Source: Mikania micrantha (lineage: Eukaryota > Streptophyta > Magnoliopsida > Asterales > Asteraceae). From it: 64,000 bases of DNA. The translations under genes and the position numbers were made by a program. How positions within the stretch are numbered: position 1 is the stretch's first letter; every line of letters begins with the position of its first letter. Of this stretch, positions 33,529-45,015 are shown piece by piece. A model generated the notes under the pieces. It saw only the letters and a program-made list of their open reading frames with translations. It did no database searches and had not been told where the DNA came from. The stretch is from NCBI GenBank assembly GCA_009363875.1, contig CM018690.1, positions 15,579,692-15,643,691 of the forward strand. Direction: 5' to 3'.

Positions 33529-33834
33529 TTATGATAAATAACATAACCAAAGTCTCAAAGTCCACTTGTTCTCGTTTTATTTTTAAAACTATTTATAGTA
33601 ATATTACACTTGTAAAGGTAAAACAACATTCGATTTAATAGTATAACTTTTTTTTAAATATAAAAAGGTTATAAACATTAAAAAAATATAGAGTAATATG
33701 CATGTAAAGTACATGTGCAACTTTCTAAATTGCAATTATTTACGAAAATATCATTTATTAAACTCATACACAAAACACAATCATCTTGTGACCAGGATTC
33801 ATTCTTAGAAACCGTATGATACGGATATAGCTAT

Positions 33835-34200
33835 GGGTGCTAACGGTTCGGTATCAAACTATGAAACCGTTTAACCGGTCTTCAATTTAGTTTCGCGGTT
33901 GGTTTTTTCTAAAACATTTGGTTAGTCAGTTTCAAAAGTTTAACTACTTAGTGAACAATTTGGTTTACGGTTTTTCACTAATATAACTATTTGTTAAAAG
34001 GGACTGGACCGTGTGATATATATATTATATACATACATACATACATACACAAGGTTTTCATAATCGGACCGGCTGGCCAGTTTGACCGATTGGACTAGGA
34101 ACCGCCGGCCCAAAATAGGCATGCGAACCGGATTCAAACTAACCGGCCGGTTGGGCTGTTTCACCTGTTGGACCAAGAACCGGTTCACTGATCGTATATT
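33835..34200. mobile_element. Degenerate AACCGG/GACCGG-rich hAT-like repeat
   Basis: Two blocks of GGTTCGG/AACCGG words (33838-33990 and 34060-34195) flank an AT-rich centre with an (ATAC)n run (34027-34050). The composition is like the subterminal regions of the hAT elements at 7-11 kb. Terminal repeats and target duplication are not visible. Confidence 0.35.
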
Positions 34201-35061
34201 TTTTAACAAAATTATATTTTATTAAACATTAATTATGTTCCGTTTTTATTTACAATGGGTCAAAACGCCTAAGGTAGCCCAAATCAGACCAAACCGTTGT
34301 TAAAGATTTTTTTTTTATTTATTTTTAAAGGTTTGATTTTGGTTTTCATTATTCAAAAGTCGTTATTAACCGGTTGTTTTATGGTTCCATATATAAACTA
34401 TAAAAAACTGACCGGAAACACCCCGACATATATGTATACATACACCTATATAGTTGATTAGTTTAAAATATTATTTTGCCTAACAAATATAAGAAATGTT
34501 GTTTTGTATTTTAGGCATAATGTTAGCTGTTTTAGATTTGATACTATGTTTATCAAAATAAAAACATCAATGGCACCATTTTTAAAATATAAAACAACAT
34601 TTGATTCTTGTATTTCTAGGTAAAATCCTTTTTATTAGCCTAAATAAGAAAACTAATCTAAATCATTGACTTATTTGATCAATGATTAATATGAATAATG
34701 ACAATTTAGGAATAGTTCACAACTAAAAAAAAATAATATATCAATTAATAAAAACTTGTCCGGATGGTGAAATATAACAACAAACGTCTGATCGCTAATC
34801 AGACACTACCCATCAACACTGATTTACACCCTTCCACAACATCCGACGACTTATCCAATCGTGGCTTGTTTCCGATCAAGTTTTAATGAAGCAATCATAT
34901 TTTCAGATGAATGTAATCACCATAAACCTCAACAAGGATCTTAACATAACAGATTTGAAATCAAAAATCTCGTGAAAGTTTTTTGAAAGCTTTTTAAACG
35001 ATAGTTTTTATTATCAGATCATCTTGAAAGAAATCTAGACTATCTAAAATTGGTAGTTGCC

Positions 35062-35150
35062 AATGTGGGACTAGCCCACTTGGTAGAGGCTTAGAATGAG
35101 AGATCATGTGTTCTAACTCATGCAATGGTGTAATTAGTTTGAAGTAGTTT
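35062..35150 (+). mobile_element. tRNA-like SINE fragment
   Basis: TAGCCCACTTGGTAGAGG (box A-like, 35072-35089) and GTGTTCTAACTCA (degenerate box B, 35108-35120). The box A region closely matches the minus-strand element at 40393-40620, so both may be one SINE family. Confidence 0.45.
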
Positions 35151-35619
35151 AGGGGGAGATAATCTTTGCAGTTCAAAAAAAAAATTAAAATAGGCAGTTG
35201 CGACTAGAGACAATTTTATGATTACGAAAATTTTCAATAGTTACGAGATTGCGGCTATTTCCGACAGTTATATATGACGGTTTTCAGTTGTTACACAGTG
35301 GTCATGTGATGACTTTTAACATTATTTGCGTAATACTGATCTATTTACTGTGTATTTTTAGTTTAAAATGATTTTTGTTTTCTCTTTTATGAGTTGTATT
35401 TTAATTAATTAAAAATAATAGTTTTTTTATTTAGAATGTAAGTTAACAACGGATAGACATAAATTGCACCAATAACTAAATTGGCTTGGCAAATTTGGTG
35501 AATATTAACCTTCATAAATATGCATACTAGACTAATTTTATGTTGATATAAATTAACCCACTTTCTACTATTTGTAGATTTTTGTTTCATATTCAATGAC
35601 ATTTTCTTTTATATATAAA

Positions 35620-35972
35620 CCAGGTTAATATCTCGTGTATTAAACGGATTGAATAAAAAATATTAAATAAGTCAAAATCTGATTATTTTTGGCTCTTTAA
35701 TCTTCTTTATAAAAGTTGTTTTTATAAAGTTTTAATCTGAAAAAACAATTCTTAAAATATTTTTTATTTAAAGATGCTCATTTCAAAAAATATTCACATT
35801 TTAAAACAATTTGTTTTTAAATGTGTTTATTAATAAGAAGATATTTTTTTAATATATTAATAATTTAATGTTTAAGCATTTAATATTAGAAAGAAACGGA
35901 AAAAATTGATATGAGAATGCTTAGATTGATGTCATGTGTTATTCAAAGTTTTTATTTATTAATTATCATAGA
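35620..35972 (-). mobile_element. Diverged copy of the small Helitron
   Basis: On the minus strand it starts TCTATGATAATTAATAAATA (35972) and ends with a decayed hairpin around CCGTTTAATACACG, then ATATTAAC and CTGG (35620-35623), which fits the CTRR rule and is flanked by T. Both ends resemble the 30949-31430 element, including the AATATTTTATAT-like sequence before the hairpin. Confidence 0.55.
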
Positions 35973-37735
35973 TAAGATCAAGAAATAAACACTAGTCAAT
36001 GCTAACCCACTTTTATTTATATAACTTTTAAGAACATAATTTTATTTTTGTTATCGTTAATCGTAAACCTAAACAAACTACCCTTTTGCAATAAACGACA
36101 AAATGTTATATTTACTATAATAAAGTTTAAGGGTTTAAATATGTTATAGTATAGTGTTATCCACTTGACTTATTTTATAAGAATTTTTTAGTTTGAGTTT
36201 TCTACATAAGCGTTAGGTTTTTCAGAGTTGGATTCCTCTTGAACAACATGTCAACTTGTCCGTTTGTTGAGTGTTGCTTGATTTAACAGTTGTAAAAAAA
36301 GTTTAAAAAATTGTAATTTTTTTGTTAAATGTTATAAAAACAATTTATACTCTATTTTGATGAAAGAATTACATATATGATGTATCTACTTTTAAACTTA
36401 AAAACTCACATATTTTTTAAAGTAAAAATTTTTTGTGTGTACAATATTTCCAAACATGATTAAAAAGATATATAATTAAGAAAGTTCAAAAAAATATATG
36501 AAATTTCATCTTCCATATCCTATTATAAGATAATTTCTTTAAATCTATGATTTTACTAGAAACCAAAATGCATGATAAAGTTGTTGAAGATGGGAAGGGT
36601 TTGGGTCACGTGATAGGCACACAGTCTGACGAAAGAAAGAGACGAGAGTAGCGTCAACTTTCAAAGACGCCGCAGAAAAAGTCAAAGAAGGGTGCTGTAA
36701 AAACGACGACCAATCACGACTATCCTCGGACCCACCCCCTAACACACAAGCAAGGTCTACGTAAAATAATATTTTGTCAAGAAACATTAGAAAAATAATA
36801 ATATTTTAACATATCTTATATTAGAAAAAAGAAATCGAAAGAGAAATGTCCCATTTTATTCTCAAACTCACTCAATACCCTTCCTACTTTTTCTACATCT
36901 CATGTATGGTTATTTTTAATATAAATGTTTGGATTTTTATCGTTTTGTATAGGTTTTTACGCTTCGTATATATCCGTATATGAGAATAATTATTGTCGAA
37001 TCAGTGGATGTCACATGAGCATATACACCTCATATAGGTATATACAAGAAGTATAATATTAGTGTTGTTTAGAAAAAGTTGGATGTGTTGATAACCAACC
37101 TCAAGAGAATATATAATGTGTACATAAAACTAAATATTTTGTATCTTTAATATTATTATAGTATTAATATATAACAATGATAATTTATTTTTTTAAAGTA
37201 TACTAGATTTTTTACATCTATTGTATATTTAATATGTATTAGATTTTGTGAAAAATGCACTATAGTTTTAGTGTAATACAATAAATCTAAATACAAACAA
37301 AAAACAAAACAAAAAAATACATGATAAAAACATATATAGTTTATAAAAATATAACACCGAATTATAGCATATAAAAGTATTGTACAAACATACTAATTTT
37401 TTTTTCAAAAAAAGTATATCAACATAATACTCTAACCAAAGAATTTCTTTTTGATTTTGTAGTATAATTATGAGAATATAAAAAGGTTATAAGCATTTAA
37501 TAGAAATATGAGTATTATAAAAAAAAATACTTTTTACTATTATATTATTTTATTCTTTTTTATTAGATTTATATTTGTTAAATAAAAAAAAAATTATTTG
37601 CTTTGAATTTTTTAATAAAATGAAAGAAATATAAATTATTTACACATGTGTGCATTATATATAATCTTAAACGGTGAATATAATTTAAACATCTGTACTT
37701 AAAACCAGATCTTGAGCTCAAAAATTATAAACAAA
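35973..37735. other. Gene-free region with a GC-richer islet
   Basis: Most is AT-rich and empty. At about 36585-36770 the base composition changes: it holds a G-box (TCACGTGA, near 36606) and GACGCCGCAG-like words, and resembles a stranded promoter or 5' exon. An 80-residue minus-strand open frame (36787-36545) covers it but matches no family I know. Confidence 0.4.
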
Positions 37736-37744
37736 TAAACAATA

Positions 37745-38817
37745 GAGTAAATTACTGATTATGTCCTTTAAAAATATAGCAATTTGCTGGTTTCGTCCTT
37801 TGACTTTAAAAATTACTAGGGGTGTCATTTTTTTGAAAAGTTTGCACGGGTTACGTCTTTTGTCACTAACCCCGTTAAAAGCTTCTATTAAAAGACTCAT
37901 GTGCCACTCACGTGAGGGACAAATTTGTCAATTCATCCCCTTCTTCTTCCTCCATAACTAGGGTTTCAAATATGAAATTGCCAACTCCCTGAAATTGTGT
38001 GTACGGATGCTGGAAGGGAAGCACACGTGATGACATTCGAAGTGGGTGCGGCTCTTGAGGATGCTAAATGGCAGGTTCCATGGTATTGTTTTGAACATGT
38101 TGTTTCACCTGCAACAATGGCGGATGTTAATGGCGCCATCACGCATCGAGGTTTGTTGAATCTATTGGTTTTGTTATATTTATCTGCACTATGGGTGAAT
38201 CAATTTCTTGTGTTCTTCAAACATCACCATTCATATTTTAAATCAATTTAAACTTCCAGATCTGTTCTTACGAATGGGGTTTAAACACTAATATCAAAGA
38301 CAAATTAGATTGAAAAGGGTGCACCACAAATCATGGCTGTAGATGACGAGGAAGTTCGCAATTTGGCTTCTAACTCACCACTTTCAAACATCAGAGGGGG
38401 GATTGGAGGAGACGATCTAACCGGAAACACCACAACAGTTCGAATCACCGCCCATTGAGACACATCGCCTTAGCTAGCGAGACTTCACCGGAGGTGCGTC
38501 ATGGGTCATCGAAGGAGAAGAGAACCAAAACCACCATCATTGTCACTGCTTTCGGTGGAGATAGAAGGGAAATACCGGCATGATCAGAGAAGGTGGTGAC
38601 GGTGGTGGAAACCCTAAGGTAAGGAAGAAGGGTTGAAATGATGAATTTACCCCTCATGTGACTGGCACATGGGGGTTTTAACGGAATAAGTTAACGGGGT
38701 TAAGGACAGAACCAGTGCAAAATTTTCAAAATAAGGACACCCCTAGTAATTTTTGAAGTCAAAGGACGAAACCAGCAAATTACTATATTTTTAAAAGACA
38801 TAATCAGTAATTTACTC
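37745..38817. mobile_element. Mutator-like element with long TIRs (possible Pack-MULE)
   Basis: GAGTAAATTACTGATTATGT at 37745 and its inverted partner ending at 38817 start TIRs of roughly 150 bases, which continue through AGCAATTTGCTGGTTTCGTC, AAATTACTAGGGGTGTC and AACCCCGTTAA on both sides with some changes. Flanks TAAACAATA (37736-37744) and TGAACAATA (38818-38826) match in 8 of 9 bases, the MULE target-site size. The 650-base interior is GC-richer than its surroundings and has no transposase. Confidence 0.8.
37997..38155 (+). other. Unidentified open frame inside the MULE, possibly captured gene fragment
   Basis: The frame has balanced, gene-like composition for about 50 residues and then meets a GT-containing junction near 38149 after H-R-G. 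The rest of the frame is hydrophobic translation of AT-rich DNA. It could be a host exon captured between MULE TIRs, with the donor gene unknown. I do not recognise the protein. A second GC-richer piece follows at 38330-38640. Confidence 0.3.
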
Positions 38818-39519
38818 TGAACAATACTTTATGTAATTTTTACATAATTTTAGTCATGTGAGCATAATTACACACATGTACATTTAAACCAAATCTTAAA
38901 AATAAAATCTTACTCATTTGTACATATTCGCGTACTACAAAAAGAAAATGTAAAAAAAAAATTATATAGCATTGTTATACTCAAATTTAATATGATAAAA
39001 TTCTATAATTTATGGTGTAATTTTCTAAAAAATATTAACAAAATATTTAAAGTTATTTAATTTTTAAAATGTAAGAAGTATTATATAGAGATAAAAGGGA
39101 TTGTAAAATTAACATATACCCTTAAAGATTAATTTAACAGAAAAATAATAAAATAATAGATGTCACACATTGACTTTAAGTGTTAGCTTTGTAACATCGA
39201 GATAACAAAGGATACAACTCTTATATGTATATATGTATGTATATTTATTTGTATGTATGACTCTCTTTATAGGTATGTGTGTGTGTGTATCAGTTCTTGT
39301 AAAAACGTAATTGATTCAAGTCAATAGTCAATACGTGTGTTCTTTGATATGAATATACTAAGTAGGTTGGTGTTAAGTAGGTTGGTGTTAATATCTATAT
39401 ATTCTCCATTTTTAGTTTTTACGTAGATATATACATGGAATATGAATATATATGCAATAAAGCTATTTATTTATATCTTTTCTTCTGAATAGCTAAGCAG
39501 TCTAAGCTTACTCTCCACA

Positions 39520-39605
39520 TAAATTACATTCTTGCATGAGATTGAACTCATGACCTTTCATTATAATAGACAAGTCTATACCAAATGAGTTAGTCTCACA
39601 TTGTC
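39520..39605 (-). mobile_element. tRNA-like SINE fragment
   Basis: On the minus strand, GACTAACTCATTTGGTATAG (box A-like, complement of 39577-39596) and GAGTTCAATCTCA (box B-like, complement of 39537-39549). The ends are not defined. Confidence 0.4.
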
Positions 39606-39689
39606 ATTTATATCTAATATGAGACATGTTTCAGCTTTGCATAACATTTAAAAGTTTTTTTTTTGGTCTCTTTCATTAAATATTAAATG

Positions 39690-40030
39690 GGGAAAACCAC
39701 CAAAAGAGCCATTTGATTCTCGTATTTTGCCAAAATAGCCATTGACCAAAAAAATAAAGAAAATAGCCTTTGACCACTATAATATCGCCCAGTCAGACAG
39801 TTAGCGATATTATCACATAAAATATCGTTGACGTGGATTTAATCGAAAAATATTTTTCCGGGCGATATTATTTCATACGATATCTCTGATATCTCTGTCA
39901 GCGATATTTTGCCAAATGACGCTTTCATATTTGCCGAAAATCGTAGAAAAATCGAAAATTGATGGCTAAAATGCCATTTTGACTAGTCAAAGTAAAGTGG
40001 CTATTTTCTTGATTTTCTCATATCAAGTGT
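39690..40030. repeat. Unclassified repeat with GCGATATT motifs
   Basis: The edges carry AAGAAAATAGCC (about 39753) and its inverse GGCTATTTTCTT (about 39999). The core repeats GCGATATT / AATATCGC several times. It looks like a small foldback element, but no target duplication is seen. Confidence 0.3.
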
Positions 40031-40392
40031 CACATGTTGACTTTTGATGGAATATATATTATTTTTCGTTTTTTTCTATTAAATAATAAAATTTTCTTAT
40101 ATTTGATAAATAATACGATTAGAACATAATTCTTTTAGTTTTAATAACATATTTTTGAACAAAACTTGGTATTTTATTTAAAATAATTATATAATATGTG
40201 TCATACATAAATTTAAATTTAGTTACTAATATAAAAATTAAATAAAGAAAAAAAATTAAGGCAATGAGTTTTGACTTATTAATATATTTGTGAAGTTAAA
40301 TTATTTCAATGATCAGTTGAATCAAGAATTGGTCATGCATCATGATAGGATAACTTGTTTTATTTTTTGAACGACAACGTTCCTACATACAC

Positions 40393-40620
40393 ATATGGTG
40401 TCTTAACATGGCCTACTGGAAAGTGGTAAGACGTGACCACACCAGATGCGCGGAAACCTACTGGAATGGTAAGCCCTCGCCCTTATTGGTCCATAACCCA
40501 AGATTAAGCTCAAGATTCTTTCAGTCACCCAAATGTCTCCTATAAATCGCCCTTGATAGGGCTCGAACCCATGACCTCTCGGTCACATGGTGAAACCCCA
40601 ACTAGTGGGCTGAATCCACA
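40393..40620 (-). mobile_element. SINE with intact box B
   Basis: On the minus strand, CAGCCCACTAGTTGGGG (complement of 40596-40612) resembles box A and GGGTTCGAGCCCT (complement of 40558-40570) is a clear box B. The body then runs through AGGGCGATTTATAGGAGACA to about 40393. The tRNA-like head matches the fragment at 35062-35150. Confidence 0.55.
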
Positions 40621-42586
40621 GGACGATAGTAAAACCTAGTTGAAACATCATTTAAGCAAATCAGGAACCGATTGTTGAACATTCGGTTAGACTATTGAAC
40701 CAAATTTAAATACTTTTTACATTTCACTATATACTTAAATTTTTTTAATATTTATCATGTCGTCTAGTTTTTGATTTTAGCCCAACCGACCAGAATAATA
40801 AACCACCAATAAACTAATAAAATGCCCGGTTCAATATCGATCTATTTTAAAATTATTGGCGGAATCTTTTGCTTTAAATGAACTGCCTCATTAAGTTACA
40901 AAAATATCACCAAAAAAAAAAAACGAAAAAAAAAACAAGAAGAAGAATAACATGACCCCGTCCAAGACGCCAAGAGCCTTGTTGGACTCCGTCTCTGTTT
41001 TGACATTTTATGGTCTTCTACATGGAATTTAAGTTCTTGTCAAATAAGCTAAACTCTCCAATTTGACTACGTACTTTTACTTTTCTAACTTAGCTTGGAG
41101 TTAATTCATTTATATATACACACACTATATCATCGCAAATATAATTGCTAATTTTTTAAAATAATAGTAAAACTGATATTAAATCAATTGCTAAATTTGC
41201 AATGGATAATCCAGTCATAAAATCAATTGCAAGAATATCTTGACCGTAAAATATGGTTGTGAAAGTAATTACTAACCAAGGTATAACCAACTACCGAAAT
41301 CGGTAACAAAATGGGCGCTAAAGAGCATTCGTGAGTGTTTTAACCGTCACAAATGTTACTTTTTTGTAGCAGTGTTTAATGTAAACGTAAAGGATGTCTT
41401 TTTAGAAATCTCTCTAGATCTAAAGTAAAGTAAAATGATTCAGTTGTTACATCATAAAGAAACTTTAGTACACTGAGTATTGACCTACCATCAGAATTGA
41501 TATACTAGTAAGAATAAATTACCAATGCGGTTCGTGTGTTCTTCTAGTATTTCATTTTTAGTCACTAGGTTTCATAAATTACTTATATGATCACAAACTT
41601 TAGAAATTTGTAACACATATAATTTTTAGCTTACCAAATTACACTCACATAATTGTCCAAATTACCCTCAAATAAGAACTGTATTTGTTACAGTTGTTTA
41701 AAGTTTGGGACCATATATGTATTTTATGAAACCTATGAATCAAGAGTTAAATAATAACAAACACAAGGTACATCTTGTTAATTTACTCTACTAGTAATAA
41801 CAATAATAATATCAGTCATGGGTTACATCAAATATTCATACAATGACATTTTTTTTACATGATCGCATAGACGGGCAGTTAATGTAAAATTGTTAATGAC
41901 ACCTGAGCATAACAAAATTTTTTTAGAAAGAGAGTATGTACGAATCAAAGTGACAATAAATCTTGAGGCCTTTTATATTACAAAGAAAACAATCAATCCT
42001 TTGATTCCCTTGAAGCAAGTTTGTTGGCCCACTTCTGTAACTCAAATTTCGAAGCCCATATTAAAAACAAGCCCAATCACAATTTAATTTGTGTATTATT
42101 AATTTAATTAACAAAACATTTTTAGTTAATTAACTGACCAAACTAATATAACAAGAATTTGAGTTGATCTCCTAATTCAAATCTTATACGTATGTAAGAA
42201 AAAAATTCACATAAAAACTAAATGTCCTAGGTTGAGTCAGGATGTTTTTCAACTAAGATCAATGACTATAAACATACAAGAAACATGTAGTTTAGAGCCA
42301 ATCAAGGACGTGGTGATAACCTATCAAGATTTCATATTACATGGTTTGGATTAGAGATTGTTACAATAAAGAATCAAAGGTTAAATCAAGCATTAATTGT
42401 TGAAGACCGTACTTCACATACAAAAATACGTGAAGTAATTTGAGAAGGAACATCAAGGTTGTCTCAAGCGTTTCAGGGGCCTTAAGCTGAATTTATACGG
42501 GACCCTTCACTCACACCTAATCGTTATATTTAAAACCCGCCTCCTTTATCCGAGCTTGAGACCAACAACAATAAACTAAAAATTTA

Positions 42587-42898
42587 TGTTAGACTAAATA
42601 TCTAATATATATGGCCCTCATGATTATTTAATAAAATAAATCAATTACTTAAATACCCCTAGCAGATAGATAATTATTTAATGAAAGTAATTATCCTTAT
42701 TTATACTAGTTAGGGTTTCTTCTTGCGTGTATATAAATAGAGTAAGGCTCATAATCAAAAGGTTATTTAACATCACAAACGAATTCTCCTCGTAGAAATT
42801 CGTGAACCTCCCTAGGAACTCTCCTAATCCATCCTAATCGTACACCCTAAACAGGAACCCAGTCAGATTCGTCTCAGGAACGATGTCAGGAATCAACA
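42587..42898 (+). repeat. Possible small solo LTR or TRIM-like LTR
   Basis: Starts TGTTAGAC and ends ATCAACA, with a good TATA box (TATATAAATAGAG near 42730) and a transcript-leader-like CT-rich stretch after it. No matching target duplication (ATTTA versus AGGCA), so the ends are uncertain. Confidence 0.25.
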
Positions 42899-43305
42899 AG
42901 GCATTCACTGGATTCAAATGTTTCATCTAATCTCATATCAGTTACTGATTTCGTATATGTTCATGTTTATAACCAAAGGAATCGAATCAACTTTTATAGA
43001 TTGTGAAGTGAATTTTGCTTGGTTCCCCTCTTAACTGTTCCCACCTATGCCACAAAATATTGTGACAATAAAAACAAAATTCTTTAGCATTCTAAGTCTA
43101 GAAGATAGATGATTTCTACAAAACCTTTCAAAGACTTACAGAACTACAATTACAAGATCCACGAGAGGGGAAGAGGGATGCGTTGTCCATTCTTTCGATG
43201 TTGTAAAGGTCTCAAATGAACCCTTTTGTTACATGAATGAAAAAAAAAGAAAAAAAACTACGTTTGTAACCAACATATAGATTCCCCTTAACCATTGCAT
43301 GTTAT

Positions 43306-43478
43306 TGATATGTGTTAATAAGTCAAGGGACTTATTTTGTAATAACAGACAAGTTGAGGGTTTATGTTGTACTTTGTTAGCTACAATTAGTTAGTTGCTA
43401 AATAGTAACTGAATGTAAAATAACGATCAGTTTTGAGTGACCACTCTTTCTTCTGTACTTTCTCTTCAATTCTTAACA
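43306..43478 (+). repeat. 5' LTR of the Reina-type element
   Basis: 173 bases, TGATATGTG...CTTAACA. Aligns along its length with 57000-57173. The primer site TGGTATCAGAGC follows at 43480-43491. Confidence 0.92.
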
Positions 43479-43532
43479 TTGGTATCAGAGCTCGCCGTTC
43501 CTTGGCAGCTCCGATTGAATTCCGGTGACTTC

Positions 43533-44197
43533 ATGGCGACTCGCAGCCGAGCGGATTTGGAGAAGACGATCGATGAACATGCGGTAACACTGTTGAAATT
43601 TGATGCATTCATGCAGAAATCGGAACAGATGCTCGCGACATTGAGTAATAATGTTCAAGCAATTTTAAACAAATTGGGCAACAATGGCGGTAATTCGATG
43701 CATGTAGAAGATAAAGATCTTAGTACGTCAAGCATCAATAATCAAAAAGACAGATTGCATCGTATTGGGAAAATTGATTTTCCAAAATTCGATACAAAGA
43801 AGATGTTGACGATTGGATTTATTGCTGCAATCATTTTATTAGCATAGATGATACTCCGGGGAATTTGAAGGTGAGATACGCAACAATCCATCTGGAAGGC
43901 AACACAGTCAAGTGGCATCAAGCATATTTGAGAACTAAATTGGTTTCGATTTTAGAAATTGCTTGGAATGAGTATTCTGAAGGTATTGTTTCTAGATTTT
44001 CTACAACCTTGTTTGAGGATGTTATGGGAACATTGACTTCTTTGACGCAATCAGGAACATTAGAAGATTTATGTCAACAATTTGATGCTAAATTGTTGAA
44101 GGTAACAATTCCCGAAACTTATGCTGTTAGTATATTCTTAAAGGCAATTAAACTAGAAATTGGAGGTCCGGTCAGAATGTTTCAACGTAAAGCATAA
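43533..44197 (+). pseudogene. Gag pseudogene of the Reina-type element
   Basis: Starts at an ATG 55 bases after the LTR (M-A-T-R-S-R). It has a coiled N-terminal part, then the capsid block K-I-D-F-P-K-F-D. A frameshift follows near 43800 with a TAG at 43846, and the capsid resumes in another frame with V-R-Y-A-T-I-H-L-E-G and W-H-Q-A-Y. The C-terminal portion and zinc knuckle are deleted, and the frame closes at 44197. It is nonfunctional. Confidence 0.82.
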
Positions 44198-44204
44198 ATG
44201 TGCT

Positions 44205-44599
44205 AATAAACAATTATTAGTATTGGAGGTGATTGGAAGAGATGAAGAGGATGAACAGTGGAATGAAATTGAGAATGTGGAGGTGGTTCATGATGGTGCA
44301 GAACCTCACATTTCTATACATGCTCTTACATGTGTAACATCATTTTCAACAATGAAGATTTTAGGAACAATTGGTAATAAGCAGCTAAGAATTCTTATTG
44401 ATTCGGGTTCTACTCACAATTTTTTGAATGACCAATTGGCTGTGAAACTTAATTGTTTAAGACAGCAGGTAGAAAAGTTAACAGTGGGAGTTGCTAATGG
44501 ATCAAAAATTACTTGTGATAGATATTGCCCAAATTTCCAGTGGTTAATGCAATCTTTATGGTTCACCACTGATGTTTATGTGATTCCATTAGACAATTA
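44205..44599 (+). pseudogene. Retroviral-type aspartic protease remnant (left part)
   Basis: After a leftover K-H-K-C-A-N-K-Q-L (the usual zinc knuckle to protease linker), the frame reads I-S-I-H-A-L-T and then I-L-I-D-S-G-S-T-H-N-F-L (about 44391-44427), the gypsy protease active site D-S-G. It runs until the insertion at 44600 in the middle of L-D-N-Y. The frame resumes exactly at 50286 after one copy of the AATTA duplication. Confidence 0.82.
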
Positions 44600-45015
44600 T
44601 GTAAGCCCCAAAATCCCCACACGTCTGACACGTGTTTTAAAACACTCTCAGAGTTAGGTCCCAGATTTTTTTTTTATAAACAAGTGCATATAAACACTTT
44701 GATCTAAGTTCCAAAAGATTTAATGTTAGTTAAAATTCAACACAACCCCATTGACATCAAACTTTTTAATTAACAAATTAAAACCCCAAAATGCGTTCAA
44801 TCCGTATCTTTACTAGTAACTCGATCACGTGCGCCATCACCTCTTACGTTCACATACAAAATACCACATTTAAATCACCATTAGTTCGTTAGAACTAAGT
44901 AAGAACACCTATGTATACTTTTTGGTTCATAACGGAAGGTTTTTAGATCCTAAAACGCGATTAAACGACCAAGACAAGTGATTTTGGACACCCCCAATCG
45001 TAGCTTATGGCCTGA

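Larger units (their letters stand above)
38827..43300. other. Gene-free, repeat-bearing region
   Basis: No gene is supported. It contains two minus-strand SINE-like pieces, a GATATT-rich segment (39690-40030), a possible CACTA right end near 41374 (GTAGCAGTG) and an LTR-like promoter fragment near 42587-42898. Other parts are AT-rich and unremarkable. Confidence 0.5.

Noticed and set aside
41110..41374. CACTA element ending GTAGCAGTG
   Set aside because: The right end resembles a CACTA terminus (CACTGCTAC in reverse), but no matching left inverted repeat or 3-bp duplication could be identified.
42587..42898. Independent LTR retrotransposon or TRIM
   Set aside because: TG...CA-like ends and a TATA box exist, but no duplication, second copy or primer site was found, so only a low-confidence feature is kept.
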